Assembly (NCBI RefSeq): GCF_014596975.1
Contig: NZ_JACVXD010000002.1
Span: forward strand, 1-64,000
DNA length: 64,000 nt
Source of the DNA: Aestuariibaculum marinum
GTDB taxonomy: Bacteria > Bacteroidota > Bacteroidia > Flavobacteriales > Flavobacteriaceae
Direction of reading: 5' to 3'
The stretch's first letter is position 1; every line of letters starts with the position of its first letter. The translations under genes and the position numbers were made by a program. The notes beneath the pieces are model-generated. The model ran no database searches. It was not told the origin of the DNA and saw nothing but the letters and a program-made list of their open reading frames with translations. Shown here one piece after another: positions 54,560-63,168 of this stretch.

Positions 54560-55564
54560 TTATGGCACTTCGATTTCGTTTACAATCTTATTGATGATAT
54601 CTACTGAAGTTATATTTTCTGCCTCAGCTTCGTAAGTAATACCAATTCTGTGTCTTAACACATCGTAAACCACGGCACGAACATCTTCTGGAATGACATA
54701 ACCACGACGTTTGATAAATGCATAACATTTAGCGGCAGTTGCTAAACTGATACTACCACGAGGTGATGCACCAAAGGAAATTAATGGTTTTAAATCGGCT
54801 AATTTATATTTTTCCGGGTAACGTGTGGCGAAGATGATATCAAGAATATACTTCTCAATTTTTTCATCCATATATACTTCACGCACCACTTTTTGTGCTT
54901 TTAATATTTGATCTAAGCTAACTACAGGATTTACCTTTTCCCAAGCGCCTTTTAAGTTGGCACGCATGATTAACTGCTCTTCAGCAATTTTTGGATAATC
55001 GATAACCGTTTTAAGCATAAAACGGTCTACCTGAGCTTCTGGTAATGGATAGGTTCCTTCCTGCTCTACCGGGTTTTGGGTTGCCATTACTAAGAAAGGT
55101 TTATCTAACGGGAAGGTATCGTCGCCAATAGTTACTTGCTTTTCCTGCATCGCTTCAAGCAAGGCTGCCTGAACTTTTGCCGGTGCACGGTTAATCTCAT
55201 CAGCTAATACGAAATTCGCAAAAATAGGTCCCTTTTTAATAGAGAAATCGTTCTCTTTCATATTGTAGATTAATGTACCTGTAACATCGGCAGGTAATAA
55301 ATCTGGTGTAAACTGAATTCTGCTAAACGTACCGTGAACGGCTTGTGACAAGGTATTAATAGCTAAGGTTTTTGCCAGACCAGGCACCCCTTCTAATAAA
55401 ATATGCCCTTGACCAAGTAATCCGATAAGCAATCTTTCGACCATGTGTTTTTGTCCGACAATGACCTTGTTCATCTCAAGCATTAGCAAGTCTACAAAAG
55501 CACTTTCTTTTTCTATTTTTTCGTTAATTGTCTTAATATCAATTGTACCTGTATCTTCCATCAT
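54560..55564 (-). CDS. MoxR family AAA+ ATPase
   Basis: A 334-residue chaperone-like ATPase of the MRP subgroup. The MoxR-type Walker A is GVPGLAKT, with Walker B FVLADEINRAP, then the VMATQNPVEQEGTYPLPEAQVDRF sensor segment and an ASPRGSISLA lid motif. It should act on the VWA-containing DUF58/Bat partners. I start at ATG 55564; a further upstream start adds a hydrophobic, non-conserved stretch. It is the first gene of the Bat operon. Confidence 0.95.
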   Translation of the reverse strand: MMEDTGTIDIKTINEKIEKESAFVDLLMLEMNKVIVGQKHMVERLLIGLLGQGHILLEGVPGLAKTLAINTLSQAVHGTFSRIQFTPDLLPADVTGTLIYNMKENDFSIKKGPIFANFVLADEINRAPAKVQAALLEAMQEKQVTIGDDTFPLDKPFLVMATQNPVEQEGTYPLPEAQVDRFMLKTVIDYPKIAEEQLIMRANLKGAWEKVNPVVSLDQILKAQKVVREVYMDEKIEKYILDIIFATRYPEKYKLADLKPLISFGASPRGSISLATAAKCYAFIKRRGYVIPEDVRAVVYDVLRHRIGITYEAEAENITSVDIINKIVNEIEVP

Positions 55565-55696
55565 TATTAGAATTTTTAAAAGCCGAATATAATACGCATA
55601 TTCGAGCAATGCAAATTGTTAATTTTTTTCTTGGAAGCCTGTTAACAATTGGTTAAAATAAATATTTTAAGAAGTTAATAATAGGTTAAAACAAAA

Positions 55697-55723
55697 AAAA
55701 GCAATGCGAATTGCATTGCTTTT
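55697..55723 (-). terminator. Terminator of the DUF4382 gene
   Basis: Arms AAAAGCAATGC (55697-55707) and GCATTGCTTTT (55713-55723) with a five-base loop. On the minus strand the T-run follows. It lies 26 bases after the DUF4382 stop and ahead of the moxR promoter region. Confidence 0.75.
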
Positions 55724-55748
55724 AAATTTTTAAGGATTTTATTAAGAT

Positions 55749-56882
55749 TTACTCAGCTGCTGTAAATACAATATCGCCAACTGCTGTATCTGCATCCGGA
55801 TTAACTGTAGCATTCACAGCGCCTGAGGTATAACCTTCAGCTGAAGCTGTAACTACATAGTCTCCTGGAGTAACTCCTTCTAATAAGAAAGCGCCATCTA
55901 CTGAAGCTCCAGTAAACTCAATATCATCTTCTGTATCTTCTGTTCCCATATCATTTAAAGCAGAAATTGTTGCCTCCATACCTTCAGCTAAACCAGAAAC
56001 TGTTCCTGAAATAGAACCTGGTTTTAACATCATTACGATTGGAGCTTCAATAGTAGTAATTTCACCATTAACAACTACAACATCCATAGCGCTAGCCATA
56101 CCGTAAACTGATGCTTCATCCACTGGAGCCACCATAACTTCGTAAGTTCCTGCTGGAACACCCCATAATGCAAATGCTCCATTTTCATCGGTATATGCAG
56201 AAATCACAAAATCATCATCTGTTTCTTCTGTTCCCATGTCGTCTACCAATACAGATGCCATTGCTGGTACATCCATTGGCTCAACCATTCCTTCAATAAT
56301 ACCTGAACTCACTTCTGCACTGGCGTAGATAACAGGTTTTAAAATAATATTACCTGAATTCCCAGCCATTACAATAGATTTCTCTACATCAAAATCTAAG
56401 ACATAATCATAAGTAAAACCTTCTTCAATAACAGCATCAATTTTAATTTTTAATCCTGATTGTTGTGCACTAGGCGTCTTTAGTGGGTAATTTTCAACGG
56501 TTCCTTCTTCATCCACCTCAATATCGATGGTGTTTCCGTCACCTAAAACCAAACGCATTTGGCTTAAAGTTCCTGCCGGAATTGGGAAACGATCTACCAA
56601 TACTTTACTGAAACCTCCTGTAAAGTCTAACAAATCAACCATACCGCCTTCGGCATCTAGTGACATCCAACCTTCTTCGCTATCGCTGTCGTCATTCATT
56701 TTAATCATAACGTCAACAATCTCTACGTTAACGCCTGCATAATCACCAGGGGCATCAACAAGTCTAACTGAAATTTTTGGTGCTTCGGTGCTTACTCCAT
56801 CAGAATCAGAGTCTTTACATCCAAACACGAAAGTTAATAGTAACAGTGGTAAAATAAATTTTAGCTGTTTTAAAGTTTTCAT
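55749..56882 (-). CDS. DUF4382 lipoprotein with carboxypeptidase-regulatory-like repeats
   Basis: A 377-residue lipoprotein (VFGCKDSDSDG, Cys22, then an acidic surface-export type stretch). Residues about 35-190 form DUF4382 (KISVRLVDAPGDYAGVNVEIVDVMIKM). Two Ig-like carboxypeptidase regulatory domains follow (about 195-285 and 290-377), each starting GIIEGMVEP- or GSISGTVSG-like. They carry a similar DDMGTEETDDDF/NDMGTEDTEDDI insert, a recent-looking internal repeat. Function is unknown; it is probably surface adhesion or polymer contact. It is a single gene with a terminator. Confidence 0.87.
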   Translation of the reverse strand: MKTLKQLKFILPLLLLTFVFGCKDSDSDGVSTEAPKISVRLVDAPGDYAGVNVEIVDVMIKMNDDSDSEEGWMSLDAEGGMVDLLDFTGGFSKVLVDRFPIPAGTLSQMRLVLGDGNTIDIEVDEEGTVENYPLKTPSAQQSGLKIKIDAVIEEGFTYDYVLDFDVEKSIVMAGNSGNIILKPVIYASAEVSSGIIEGMVEPMDVPAMASVLVDDMGTEETDDDFVISAYTDENGAFALWGVPAGTYEVMVAPVDEASVYGMASAMDVVVVNGEITTIEAPIVMMLKPGSISGTVSGLAEGMEATISALNDMGTEDTEDDIEFTGASVDGAFLLEGVTPGDYVVTASAEGYTSGAVNATVNPDADTAVGDIVFTAAE

Positions 56883-57140
56883 AAGGGTAATTTTTTTAGA
56901 TTAACTATTGTATATATACGTAGCAAAATTGAATACGGACTATATACAAACCACATTTCCTGAATCCAAAACCACTTTACAAGTAATAATATGCCTCGAG
57001 AAAATAAGGTTTTATTTCTTTTTCATTTTTAAAATTCGGATCATCAATTTAAGCATTTGAAGTTGTTTTTGAGTACTTTTATATATGAATTACAGATAAA
57101 TTGATATAAACTGCACCCTATATTACACTAAGAATAAATA

Positions 57141-57893
57141 ATGACAAAAACAGCCTTAATAACCGGAGCTACCAGCGGTATTGGACTTGCAACCGCGCGT
57201 GAATTTGCAAAACACGGCATTAATTTAATTTTATGCGGACGACGTCTTGAACGCTTAAAAACTATACAAAACGAATTAAGCTTGCTAACCGATGTTTACA
57301 TTTTAAACTTTGACGTAAGTCATAAAACAGAAACTTCTAAAGCCATAGAAAGTCTTCCGGAAGACTTTAAGGTTATCGATATTTTAATAAATAACGCCGG
57401 AAATGCGCACGGTCTAGACCCCATTCAAGATGGAAGTATTGACGATTGGGATGCCATGATGGATATTAACGTAAAAGGACTACTTTATGTGAGTAAGGCC
57501 ATAATTCCTCAAATGACAGAACGCCAGTCTGGGCATATTATTAATATAGGTTCCTCAGCAGGAAAAGAAGTATACCCAAAAGGCAATGTGTATTGCGCCA
57601 GTAAACATGCTGTTTTAGCGGTTACCGAAGGGATGCGTATTGATTTAAATCCGTTTGGTATAAAGGTCAGTGCCATAAACCCAGGACTGGTAGAAACCGA
57701 GTTTTCTCAGGTTCGTTTTAAAGGTGATAAAAAAGCCAACGAGGTTTACAAAGGATTTAAAGCCTTACAAGCCCAAGACATTGCCGAAATTATCTATTTT
57801 GTAGTCTCAAGACCCGACCATGTAAATATTGCAGATATGCTTATCTTTCCAAAAGCACAAGCCAATAGCGTGACCGTTAAAAAAAATTTTTAA
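57141..57893 (+). CDS. Short-chain dehydrogenase/reductase (YdfG-like)
   Basis: A 250-residue NAD(P)-dependent oxidoreductase. It has the nucleotide motif GATSGIG (8-14), NNAG near 86-89 and the catalytic Tyr151-x-x-x-Lys155 (YCASK), with the serine in INIGSSAG. The early Arg-Arg (CGRRLERL) favours NADP. It resembles serine/3-hydroxy acid dehydrogenases of the YdfG group; the substrate is not proven. The AlbA_2 gene starts three bases after its stop. Confidence 0.92.
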   Translation: MTKTALITGATSGIGLATAREFAKHGINLILCGRRLERLKTIQNELSLLTDVYILNFDVSHKTETSKAIESLPEDFKVIDILINNAGNAHGLDPIQDGSIDDWDAMMDINVKGLLYVSKAIIPQMTERQSGHIINIGSSAGKEVYPKGNVYCASKHAVLAVTEGMRIDLNPFGIKVSAINPGLVETEFSQVRFKGDKKANEVYKGFKALQAQDIAEIIYFVVSRPDHVNIADMLIFPKAQANSVTVKKNF

Positions 57894-57896
57894 TTT

Positions 57897-59030
57897 ATGA
57901 TTAACAAACGCCTGCTTATTAAGCATTTATTAGCCCACAATGATGAAAACAGCTTTTACGACAAAAAGCGCAAGGTTAATATTAGCTTTAAAGAAGGTAA
58001 GGCGAAGTTTTTAAAGCATATTTGTGCCCTATCGAACAGTAATCCTAAAAACAATTCTTATATCTTAATTGGCGTTGAAGACCATGATAACAAAATTGTT
58101 GGTGTCGATTTTTTTGATGATAGTAAAATTCAGAATTTAATTAATGCGTATTTAACCAACCCGCCAATTGTACAATACGAAAACATTTCATTTCCACACC
58201 TTCCTGATGATAAGGTAGTTGGACTGGTTACCATTCGACCTACAGGCAAAATAACCTCACTAAGAAAAAATATCTGGAAATATTATGGCGGTTCGGTCTT
58301 TTTTAGAGACGGTAGCATGAGTATGCCTAAAGTGTTCGATATTGAAATAAAAGATATCAACTCTAAAATTGTTGAAGCCATTGAAAACAACGCACAAAAC
58401 AATATTGAGCACACTTTAAATGGGGTAATCGACTTTATGAATCTTCATAAGGACTACAATCCGCAGTATAAAGTTTTTAAAGAGTATTTTGTTGTCTGCT
58501 GGTCCGGACAAAAGAAAATCGTTAAGGATGAAATCTTCTATTCGAGAGTAGACATTAAACTCATCAACGAACAGGTATTACTCTTTTTCTCTGCTTTAGA
58601 TGAAGTTGCCATAACCATAAGCGAAGACTCTTTTAAAATTGTTGAGTATGTAAACCTTGGGTTTCAAAATGCAAACAAGTATTATCAACTGGAAGAAACC
58701 ATAATTCATTTTGATAATAGTGCCAGCTATACAATCGATACGAAATTACTTTTTGAACCACCTCAATATGATAAAAAAGTACTCTACCATATTTACAACA
58801 CCAATAACACCATTTTAGAGAAATTAAAAAAAGGACTGTCCTTTACAAAAAATGAAGAAGCCGATTTAAACAATTTACCTGTTACGTACTTAATTTGCTA
58901 TTTTAATTCATTTCATGACGCCATTGATAAACTTAATGAAGCTAAACCTTATTTGAGAAATTATAGTGAATCGTTATACCAACTTTACAAAGAAACCATT
59001 AGAATTTTAAGAAAAGTAAAATATAGTTGA
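57897..59030 (+). CDS. AlbA_2 (Schlafen-type) domain protein
   Basis: A 377-residue protein. The N-terminal AlbA_2/Schlafen-like domain (about 25-130) has the core FKEGKAKFLKHICALSNSNPKNNSYILIGVEDHDNKIVGVD. This fold binds nucleic acid or nucleotide and often belongs to transcription regulators or anti-invader proteins. The C-terminal 240 residues are mixed alpha/beta with no family I recognise. It is coupled to the SDR gene. Its last 11 codons occur again, diverged, at 59850-59883 beyond the next gene, which points to duplication. Confidence 0.8.
   Translation: MINKRLLIKHLLAHNDENSFYDKKRKVNISFKEGKAKFLKHICALSNSNPKNNSYILIGVEDHDNKIVGVDFFDDSKIQNLINAYLTNPPIVQYENISFPHLPDDKVVGLVTIRPTGKITSLRKNIWKYYGGSVFFRDGSMSMPKVFDIEIKDINSKIVEAIENNAQNNIEHTLNGVIDFMNLHKDYNPQYKVFKEYFVVCWSGQKKIVKDEIFYSRVDIKLINEQVLLFFSALDEVAITISEDSFKIVEYVNLGFQNANKYYQLEETIIHFDNSASYTIDTKLLFEPPQYDKKVLYHIYNTNNTILEKLKKGLSFTKNEEADLNNLPVTYLICYFNSFHDAIDKLNEAKPYLRNYSESLYQLYKETIRILRKVKYS
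59003..59028 (+). repeat. Direct repeat, copy 1 (3' end of the AlbA_2 gene)
   Basis: A 26-base sequence inside the last codons of the AlbA_2 gene (encoding ILRKVKYS). It is identical to 59856-59881. Confidence 0.85.
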
Positions 59031-59135
59031 TGACCACAAAAAACACATAAAATGTTGAAATAGAATACATTAGGTTTTTTTTATTGAAAATTTTCCTATA
59101 CATTTGTAATAACCAAATTCTAAAACCATGTTATT

Positions 59136-59780
59136 ATGAAAACTATCAACTTACCCATTTTAAGTATTTTTTTTCTGCTAACTTTCTTCTCTTGTAGTAG
59201 TGACGACGACAATGTAGAAGCTCCAAGTGTCTCTTATCCTGACGCTATATTAGAAGCTATTTTCTTTGAATCTGGAAATTCTACAGGACCAACTATTAAC
59301 TGGAACGGTAATCAGGGCTCTTTTTCTTTAGCTTCAACCGTGCAAGGATTAAATATAAATAGTACCACTGGAGTTATAAGCTGGACAAACATGCTTAAAC
59401 CAGGTTCTCAAACCTTTCAAGTTATTGTTTCAAATAGTGCAGGACAAACTGTTGTAAACCACACTATAAACAACTCATTTCAAGGTACATTTACTGGAAC
59501 TTATTCCGACTCTTATTTTTATGAAATGGAATTTTCGACAGATGGCACAGTTGAAGTAAGATCCGGTGATGAAACCTCTCCTAATGTCGGCACTGGCACC
59601 TATACTTTAGATGGTAACGAATTATCTATTGATTATTCTTATGACAATTCTTATTATTATTCAACTTTAGGGACAATTACGCAAAGTACAAATAGTGCAA
59701 CTTATGAAGGAGATTGGTACTATGGTGAAGGCGCAGTAGAAGGAGCTATAGCCGGTGAATTTTTAGTAACATTAAATTAA
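59136..59780 (+). CDS. Lipoprotein with Ig-like fold, unknown function
   Basis: A 214-residue lipoprotein (LLTFFSCSSDDDN, Cys20, with the SSDDD surface-export type sequence). Residues about 40-110 resemble a putative Ig/He_PIG-like strand set (SLASTVQGLNINSTTGVISW). About 115-210 has a lipocalin-like run with FSTDGTVEVRSGDET and LDGNELSIDYSYD. Function is unknown. The gene is bracketed by two copies of the AlbA_2 gene end, so it may be an insertion or the remnant of a rearrangement. Confidence 0.75.
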   Translation: MKTINLPILSIFFLLTFFSCSSDDDNVEAPSVSYPDAILEAIFFESGNSTGPTINWNGNQGSFSLASTVQGLNINSTTGVISWTNMLKPGSQTFQVIVSNSAGQTVVNHTINNSFQGTFTGTYSDSYFYEMEFSTDGTVEVRSGDETSPNVGTGTYTLDGNELSIDYSYDNSYYYSTLGTITQSTNSATYEGDWYYGEGAVEGAIAGEFLVTLN

Positions 59781-59849
59781 ACCTACTACTAACCTATAAC
59801 AGGATTATGAAAACAAAAGAATAATAGCTTTTCATATTTATCAAACAAC

Positions 59850-59883
59850 CTTTAAAATTTTAAGAAAAGTAAAATATAGTTAA
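59850..59883 (+). pseudogene. Remnant 3' end of a second AlbA_2-type gene (direct repeat copy 2)
   Basis: Reads TFKILRKVKYS then stop, against TIRILRKVKYS then stop in the intact AlbA_2 gene. 26 bases (59856-59881) are identical. Upstream residues IYQT still resemble LYKE. The changes are mostly conservative, so this looks like the end of a once-functional paralogue rather than a fresh copy. Nothing else of that gene remains here. The rest of 59781-60093 holds a candidate small RNA. Confidence 0.6.
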
Positions 59884-59942
59884 TAAAAACTTTCTTAATT
59901 TTAATTTAATTTAAAAAATTCACATCGTATAAGAAAATTCAT

Positions 59943-59950
59943 TATATTTG
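59943..59950 (+). promoter_or_regulatory. -7 box ahead of the candidate small RNA
   Basis: TATATTTG is a perfect TAnnTTTG match with no protein-coding gene downstream on the plus strand, since the next gene is on the minus strand. No -33 TTG is seen. Confidence 0.35.
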
Positions 59951-59956
59951 AACTGC

Positions 59957-60022
59957 TATTAATCTTTTTAAGATATGACCTTGTTTCTAAATGAGCTTGC
60001 TCAAACTGGAACGAGGTCTTTT
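59957..60022 (+). ncRNA. Candidate small structured RNA
   Basis: After the -7 box comes a hairpin with an 11-bp stem, GACCTTGTTTC (59977-59987) paired to GGAACGAGGTC (60008-60018), including two G-T pairs. A four-base TGAG/CTCA hairpin sits inside the loop. It is followed by TTTT. Promoter, structure and terminator lie within 80 bases between two converging genes. It may equally be just the terminator of the lipoprotein gene. I recognise no RNA family. Confidence 0.3.
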
Positions 60023-60093
60023 AGTTTACAGGGGTTTTCAAATTAAATTTAACTTTCAATGATCTGCAAAATTATAAGATTATAGCTCTATAC

Positions 60094-60768
60094 TTACATA
60101 GCTGAAATTATATCTTTTTTCCCAAAACAGACTCTAATTCCAAAACCAATATTATGAAAATTAGCGTTGCTAAACTGTTCCTGAATTTCAGTTGGAACTT
60201 TAATATTCATTTTATCGTTACGATAGGCATAATTTAAAAAGAGAGCTAGCTCGTTAGTAAGCATATAATTCACATAGAAATCGTAACTTCTAATTCGTCC
60301 GCTATCCCTTTGAATGGCTTCATCATAATCATACCCACTTTTATTCTTAAAATAGGAAGCCCCCAAAACAGAAGCGCTTAATCCCATTCTTAATTTGTTC
60401 CAGGGAGAAATTTCATAACCTAAACTTAAATACTGATGAGTTGAAGTGGTTTTATCGTAATTACCAACTACCTCCCTATTTTTAACCTTAAAATAATTGG
60501 CTCCAAACGTTCCTGAAACAAAAAGCCCTTTGTAAACAAACGCATGCAGTTTCATATTAAATCCAGCTTTCCCCGTTAGTCCCTGTCCTGCAAATTTATC
60601 GCCAGTAGTAATAGGCAAAGAAAATTCGTATGCATAATACCCAAGACTTTGTTTATTAATAACACTATCTTGTTCTTTTGTTATATCGCTGTTTTGAGAC
60701 AAACAAACATTAGTAAAAACAATAAATAAAAAGAAAAAATAAAACTTAATACGAGAATTCAAATTCAT
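60094..60768 (-). CDS. Outer membrane beta-barrel-like protein, unknown function
   Basis: A 224-residue exported protein (signal ends NVCLSQ). Its strands alternate with tight turns and aromatic residues: MKLHAFVYKGLFVSGTFGANYFKV, TSTHQYLSLGYEISPWNKLRMGLSASV, and a final NIGFGIRVCFGKK. This fits an eight- to ten-strand outer membrane barrel. Its first 23 bases overlap the end of the upstream lipoprotein gene, so the two are translationally coupled and probably work as a pair. No named family is recognised. Confidence 0.65.
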   Translation of the reverse strand: MNLNSRIKFYFFFLFIVFTNVCLSQNSDITKEQDSVINKQSLGYYAYEFSLPITTGDKFAGQGLTGKAGFNMKLHAFVYKGLFVSGTFGANYFKVKNREVVGNYDKTTSTHQYLSLGYEISPWNKLRMGLSASVLGASYFKNKSGYDYDEAIQRDSGRIRSYDFYVNYMLTNELALFLNYAYRNDKMNIKVPTEIQEQFSNANFHNIGFGIRVCFGKKDIISAM

Positions 60769-61444
60769 AATTTTCTTGATCTACAGTGAAGGTTTCTATA
60801 ATTTCGGATTGATCATTTATTGAATAATGAAATTCAACCACAGTTCCTATTGGAGTTAAAAATGAATTGGAATAATCCGGGTAAGTATCGTTTAAAAATG
60901 ATCCCGAATTGATTTCGAAAAAGCAACGACTTAACTCGGGCTCTAATACGCCTTCATTAAAATACTCTATACAATTTATATCGCTGTATTGAAATGAAAA
61001 CCGAAAAGTGGTTCCCTCCGGGCTTGTTCTGTTAATGGAGTAATTAACTTTTGAGACGCTTTTTAACTGTTTATCTTCTAAGTCGAAAACTAAATCTTCA
61101 GGAGTATGATCTGTTGTACTTGATAGATATGTATAATTAGTATATTTTTCATTTCCATTTATTACAATTGCAAAATCCTCATCCTTATCGAAAAGGGAAA
61201 TAATTTCAAAGGAGCCATCAGTTTTACTTTTACCTAAACCCAAGAGATACTCATCCTCGATGGCATCAAAAATATAACCACTAAACCTATAAGTATATAC
61301 ACTAATATCGACTTCTGAAATAGGCTGATTATTTTCATCAATCATCTTTCCTTTAATTAAAACCCTTGTATTCCTCTCAAATTCGGGAGGTTTACAATTA
61401 ACAAAAGCCATAAGCCCTAACAACAAAAACACGTATCTCTTCAT
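60746..61444 (-). CDS. Lipoprotein with carboxypeptidase-regulatory-like domain
   Basis: A 232-residue lipoprotein (LMAFVNCKPPEF, Cys17 of the chosen start). A CarboxypepD_reg-like Ig domain follows (about 28-100, VLIKGKMIDENNQPISEVDISVYTY), as used at the N-terminus of TonB-dependent receptors and surface proteins. The rest is beta-rich with no named family. Its gene end overlaps the following barrel gene by 23 bases. ATG 61444 is preferred over 61456 for a normal signal peptide length. Confidence 0.7.
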   Translation of the reverse strand: MKRYVFLLLGLMAFVNCKPPEFERNTRVLIKGKMIDENNQPISEVDISVYTYRFSGYIFDAIEDEYLLGLGKSKTDGSFEIISLFDKDEDFAIVINGNEKYTNYTYLSSTTDHTPEDLVFDLEDKQLKSVSKVNYSINRTSPEGTTFRFSFQYSDINCIEYFNEGVLEPELSRCFFEINSGSFLNDTYPDYSNSFLTPIGTVVEFHYSINDQSEIIETFTVDQENYEFEFSY

Positions 61445-61511
61445 ATGCATAAGCATTTTAATCTAAGATACGTGTTTTGCTAAAAGGTTGCGTTTATTTA
61501 AAAGAAAAATA

Positions 61512-63065
61512 TTACAAATCGAATTTTATACCTTGAGCCAACGGCAACTCGGTCGTGTAGTTAATGGTATTAGTTTGACGGCGCATATATACTTTCCACG
61601 CATCAGAACCAGATTCTCGTCCGCCACCAGTTTCTTTTTCACCACCAAAAGCACCACCTATTTCTGCTCCCGAGGTTCCGATATTCACATTGGCAATACC
61701 ACAATCTGAGCCGGCAACGGATAAAAAGCGTTCTGCTTCTCGTAAATTGTTAGTCATTATCGCAGATGACAACCCTTGAACCACACTATTTTGAATATCA
61801 ATAGCATTTTCTACATCACCGGAATACTTCAATAAATAAAGTACCGGTGCAAAAGTTTCATGCTGAACAATTTCAAACTCAGGTTGCGCTTCAGCAATAG
61901 CCGGTTTTACATAACAAGCACTTTCATATCCTTCACCTGTTAACACACCACCTTCAACAACTATGTTTCCTCCTTCTTCAACCACTTTCACTAATGCATT
62001 CTGGTAATTTTTAACCGCATCGGTATCAATTAACGGCCCAACATGATTGGTTTCATCTAACGGATTACCAATACGTAATTGTTTATAAGCATCAACAATA
62101 GCTGTTTTTACCTTATCGTAAATACTTTCATGAATAATTAATCGGCGTGTACTGGTACAACGTTGTCCCGCTGTTCCAACAGCTCCGAAAACTGCACCGA
62201 TTACCGTCATTTTTATATCGGCATCTGGAGTTACAATAATCGCGTTATTTCCACCGAGTTCTAATAAACTTTTTCCTAAACGCGCCGCGACTTCCTGAGC
62301 TACAATCTTACCCATTCGTATTGAACCTGTAGCCGAAACTAATGGTATGCGCTTATCTTTAGTGATAAATTCACCAACCTGATAATCGCCATTTACTAAA
62401 CACGAAATGCCTTCCGGCAAGTTATTAGCTTTAAATACTTCGGCTGCGATATTCTGACAGGCAATTCCGCAAAGCGGTGTTTTTTCGCTAGGTTTCCAAA
62501 TACAAACATCGCCACAAACCCAGGCTAAAGCCGTATTCCAAGACCAGACAGCCACCGGAAAATTAAATGCTGAAATAATTCCCACAACACCAAGCGGATG
62601 GTATTGTTCATACATGCGATGCCCCGGACGTTCGGAATGCATAGTCAAACCATGAAGCTGACGTGATAACCCCACGGCGAAATCACAGATATCTATCATC
62701 TCCTGAACCTCGCCTAAACCTTCCTGGTACGATTTTCCCATTTCGTAAGATACCAGCTTACCCAGCGCTTCTTTCTTCTCACGAAGCTTTTCAGCAAACT
62801 GTCGAACAATTTCGCCACGTTGTGGTGCTGGCACTAATCTCCAGTTTTTAAATGCTGAAGTTGCTGTTTCTAATACCTGATTATAATCTGCTTTTGTTGT
62901 TGTTTTTACTTGAGCAATAAGTTGACCATCAACAGGAGAACGACTCTCAATTAAGTCTCCCGAACCAAAATTATTCGAGCCTGTCGATGTTCCTTCGTTT
63001 ATATCTTTAACCCCTAAAACTTCAAGAGCTTTGTCTATACCAAAACTTACAGTTTCTGCCTGCAT
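61512..63065 (-). CDS. Aldehyde dehydrogenase, ALDH7/antiquitin type
   Basis: A 517-residue NAD-dependent enzyme. The ALDH7 group oxidises L-aminoadipate semialdehyde (piperideine-6-carboxylate) in lysine breakdown. It has the catalytic Cys303 in GTAGQRCTSTRR, the glutamate in LLELGGNNA and the conserved SAFNFPVAVWSWNTALAWVCGDVCIWKPSEKTPL segment. The FGGEKETGGGRESGSDAWK end is the ALDH7 pattern. No lysine-degradation neighbours are present, so the substrate is inferred from family alone. Confidence 0.9.
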   Translation of the reverse strand: MQAETVSFGIDKALEVLGVKDINEGTSTGSNNFGSGDLIESRSPVDGQLIAQVKTTTKADYNQVLETATSAFKNWRLVPAPQRGEIVRQFAEKLREKKEALGKLVSYEMGKSYQEGLGEVQEMIDICDFAVGLSRQLHGLTMHSERPGHRMYEQYHPLGVVGIISAFNFPVAVWSWNTALAWVCGDVCIWKPSEKTPLCGIACQNIAAEVFKANNLPEGISCLVNGDYQVGEFITKDKRIPLVSATGSIRMGKIVAQEVAARLGKSLLELGGNNAIIVTPDADIKMTVIGAVFGAVGTAGQRCTSTRRLIIHESIYDKVKTAIVDAYKQLRIGNPLDETNHVGPLIDTDAVKNYQNALVKVVEEGGNIVVEGGVLTGEGYESACYVKPAIAEAQPEFEIVQHETFAPVLYLLKYSGDVENAIDIQNSVVQGLSSAIMTNNLREAERFLSVAGSDCGIANVNIGTSGAEIGGAFGGEKETGGGRESGSDAWKVYMRRQTNTINYTTELPLAQGIKFDL

Positions 63066-63168
63066 ATATTATCGATTTATTATTATTTTTAAAATTCCTT
63101 ACGAATATAACAATAAAAAGCGGCATAACCGATTATTCATCCATAAACAACTCGTCAAATTAAAATGA

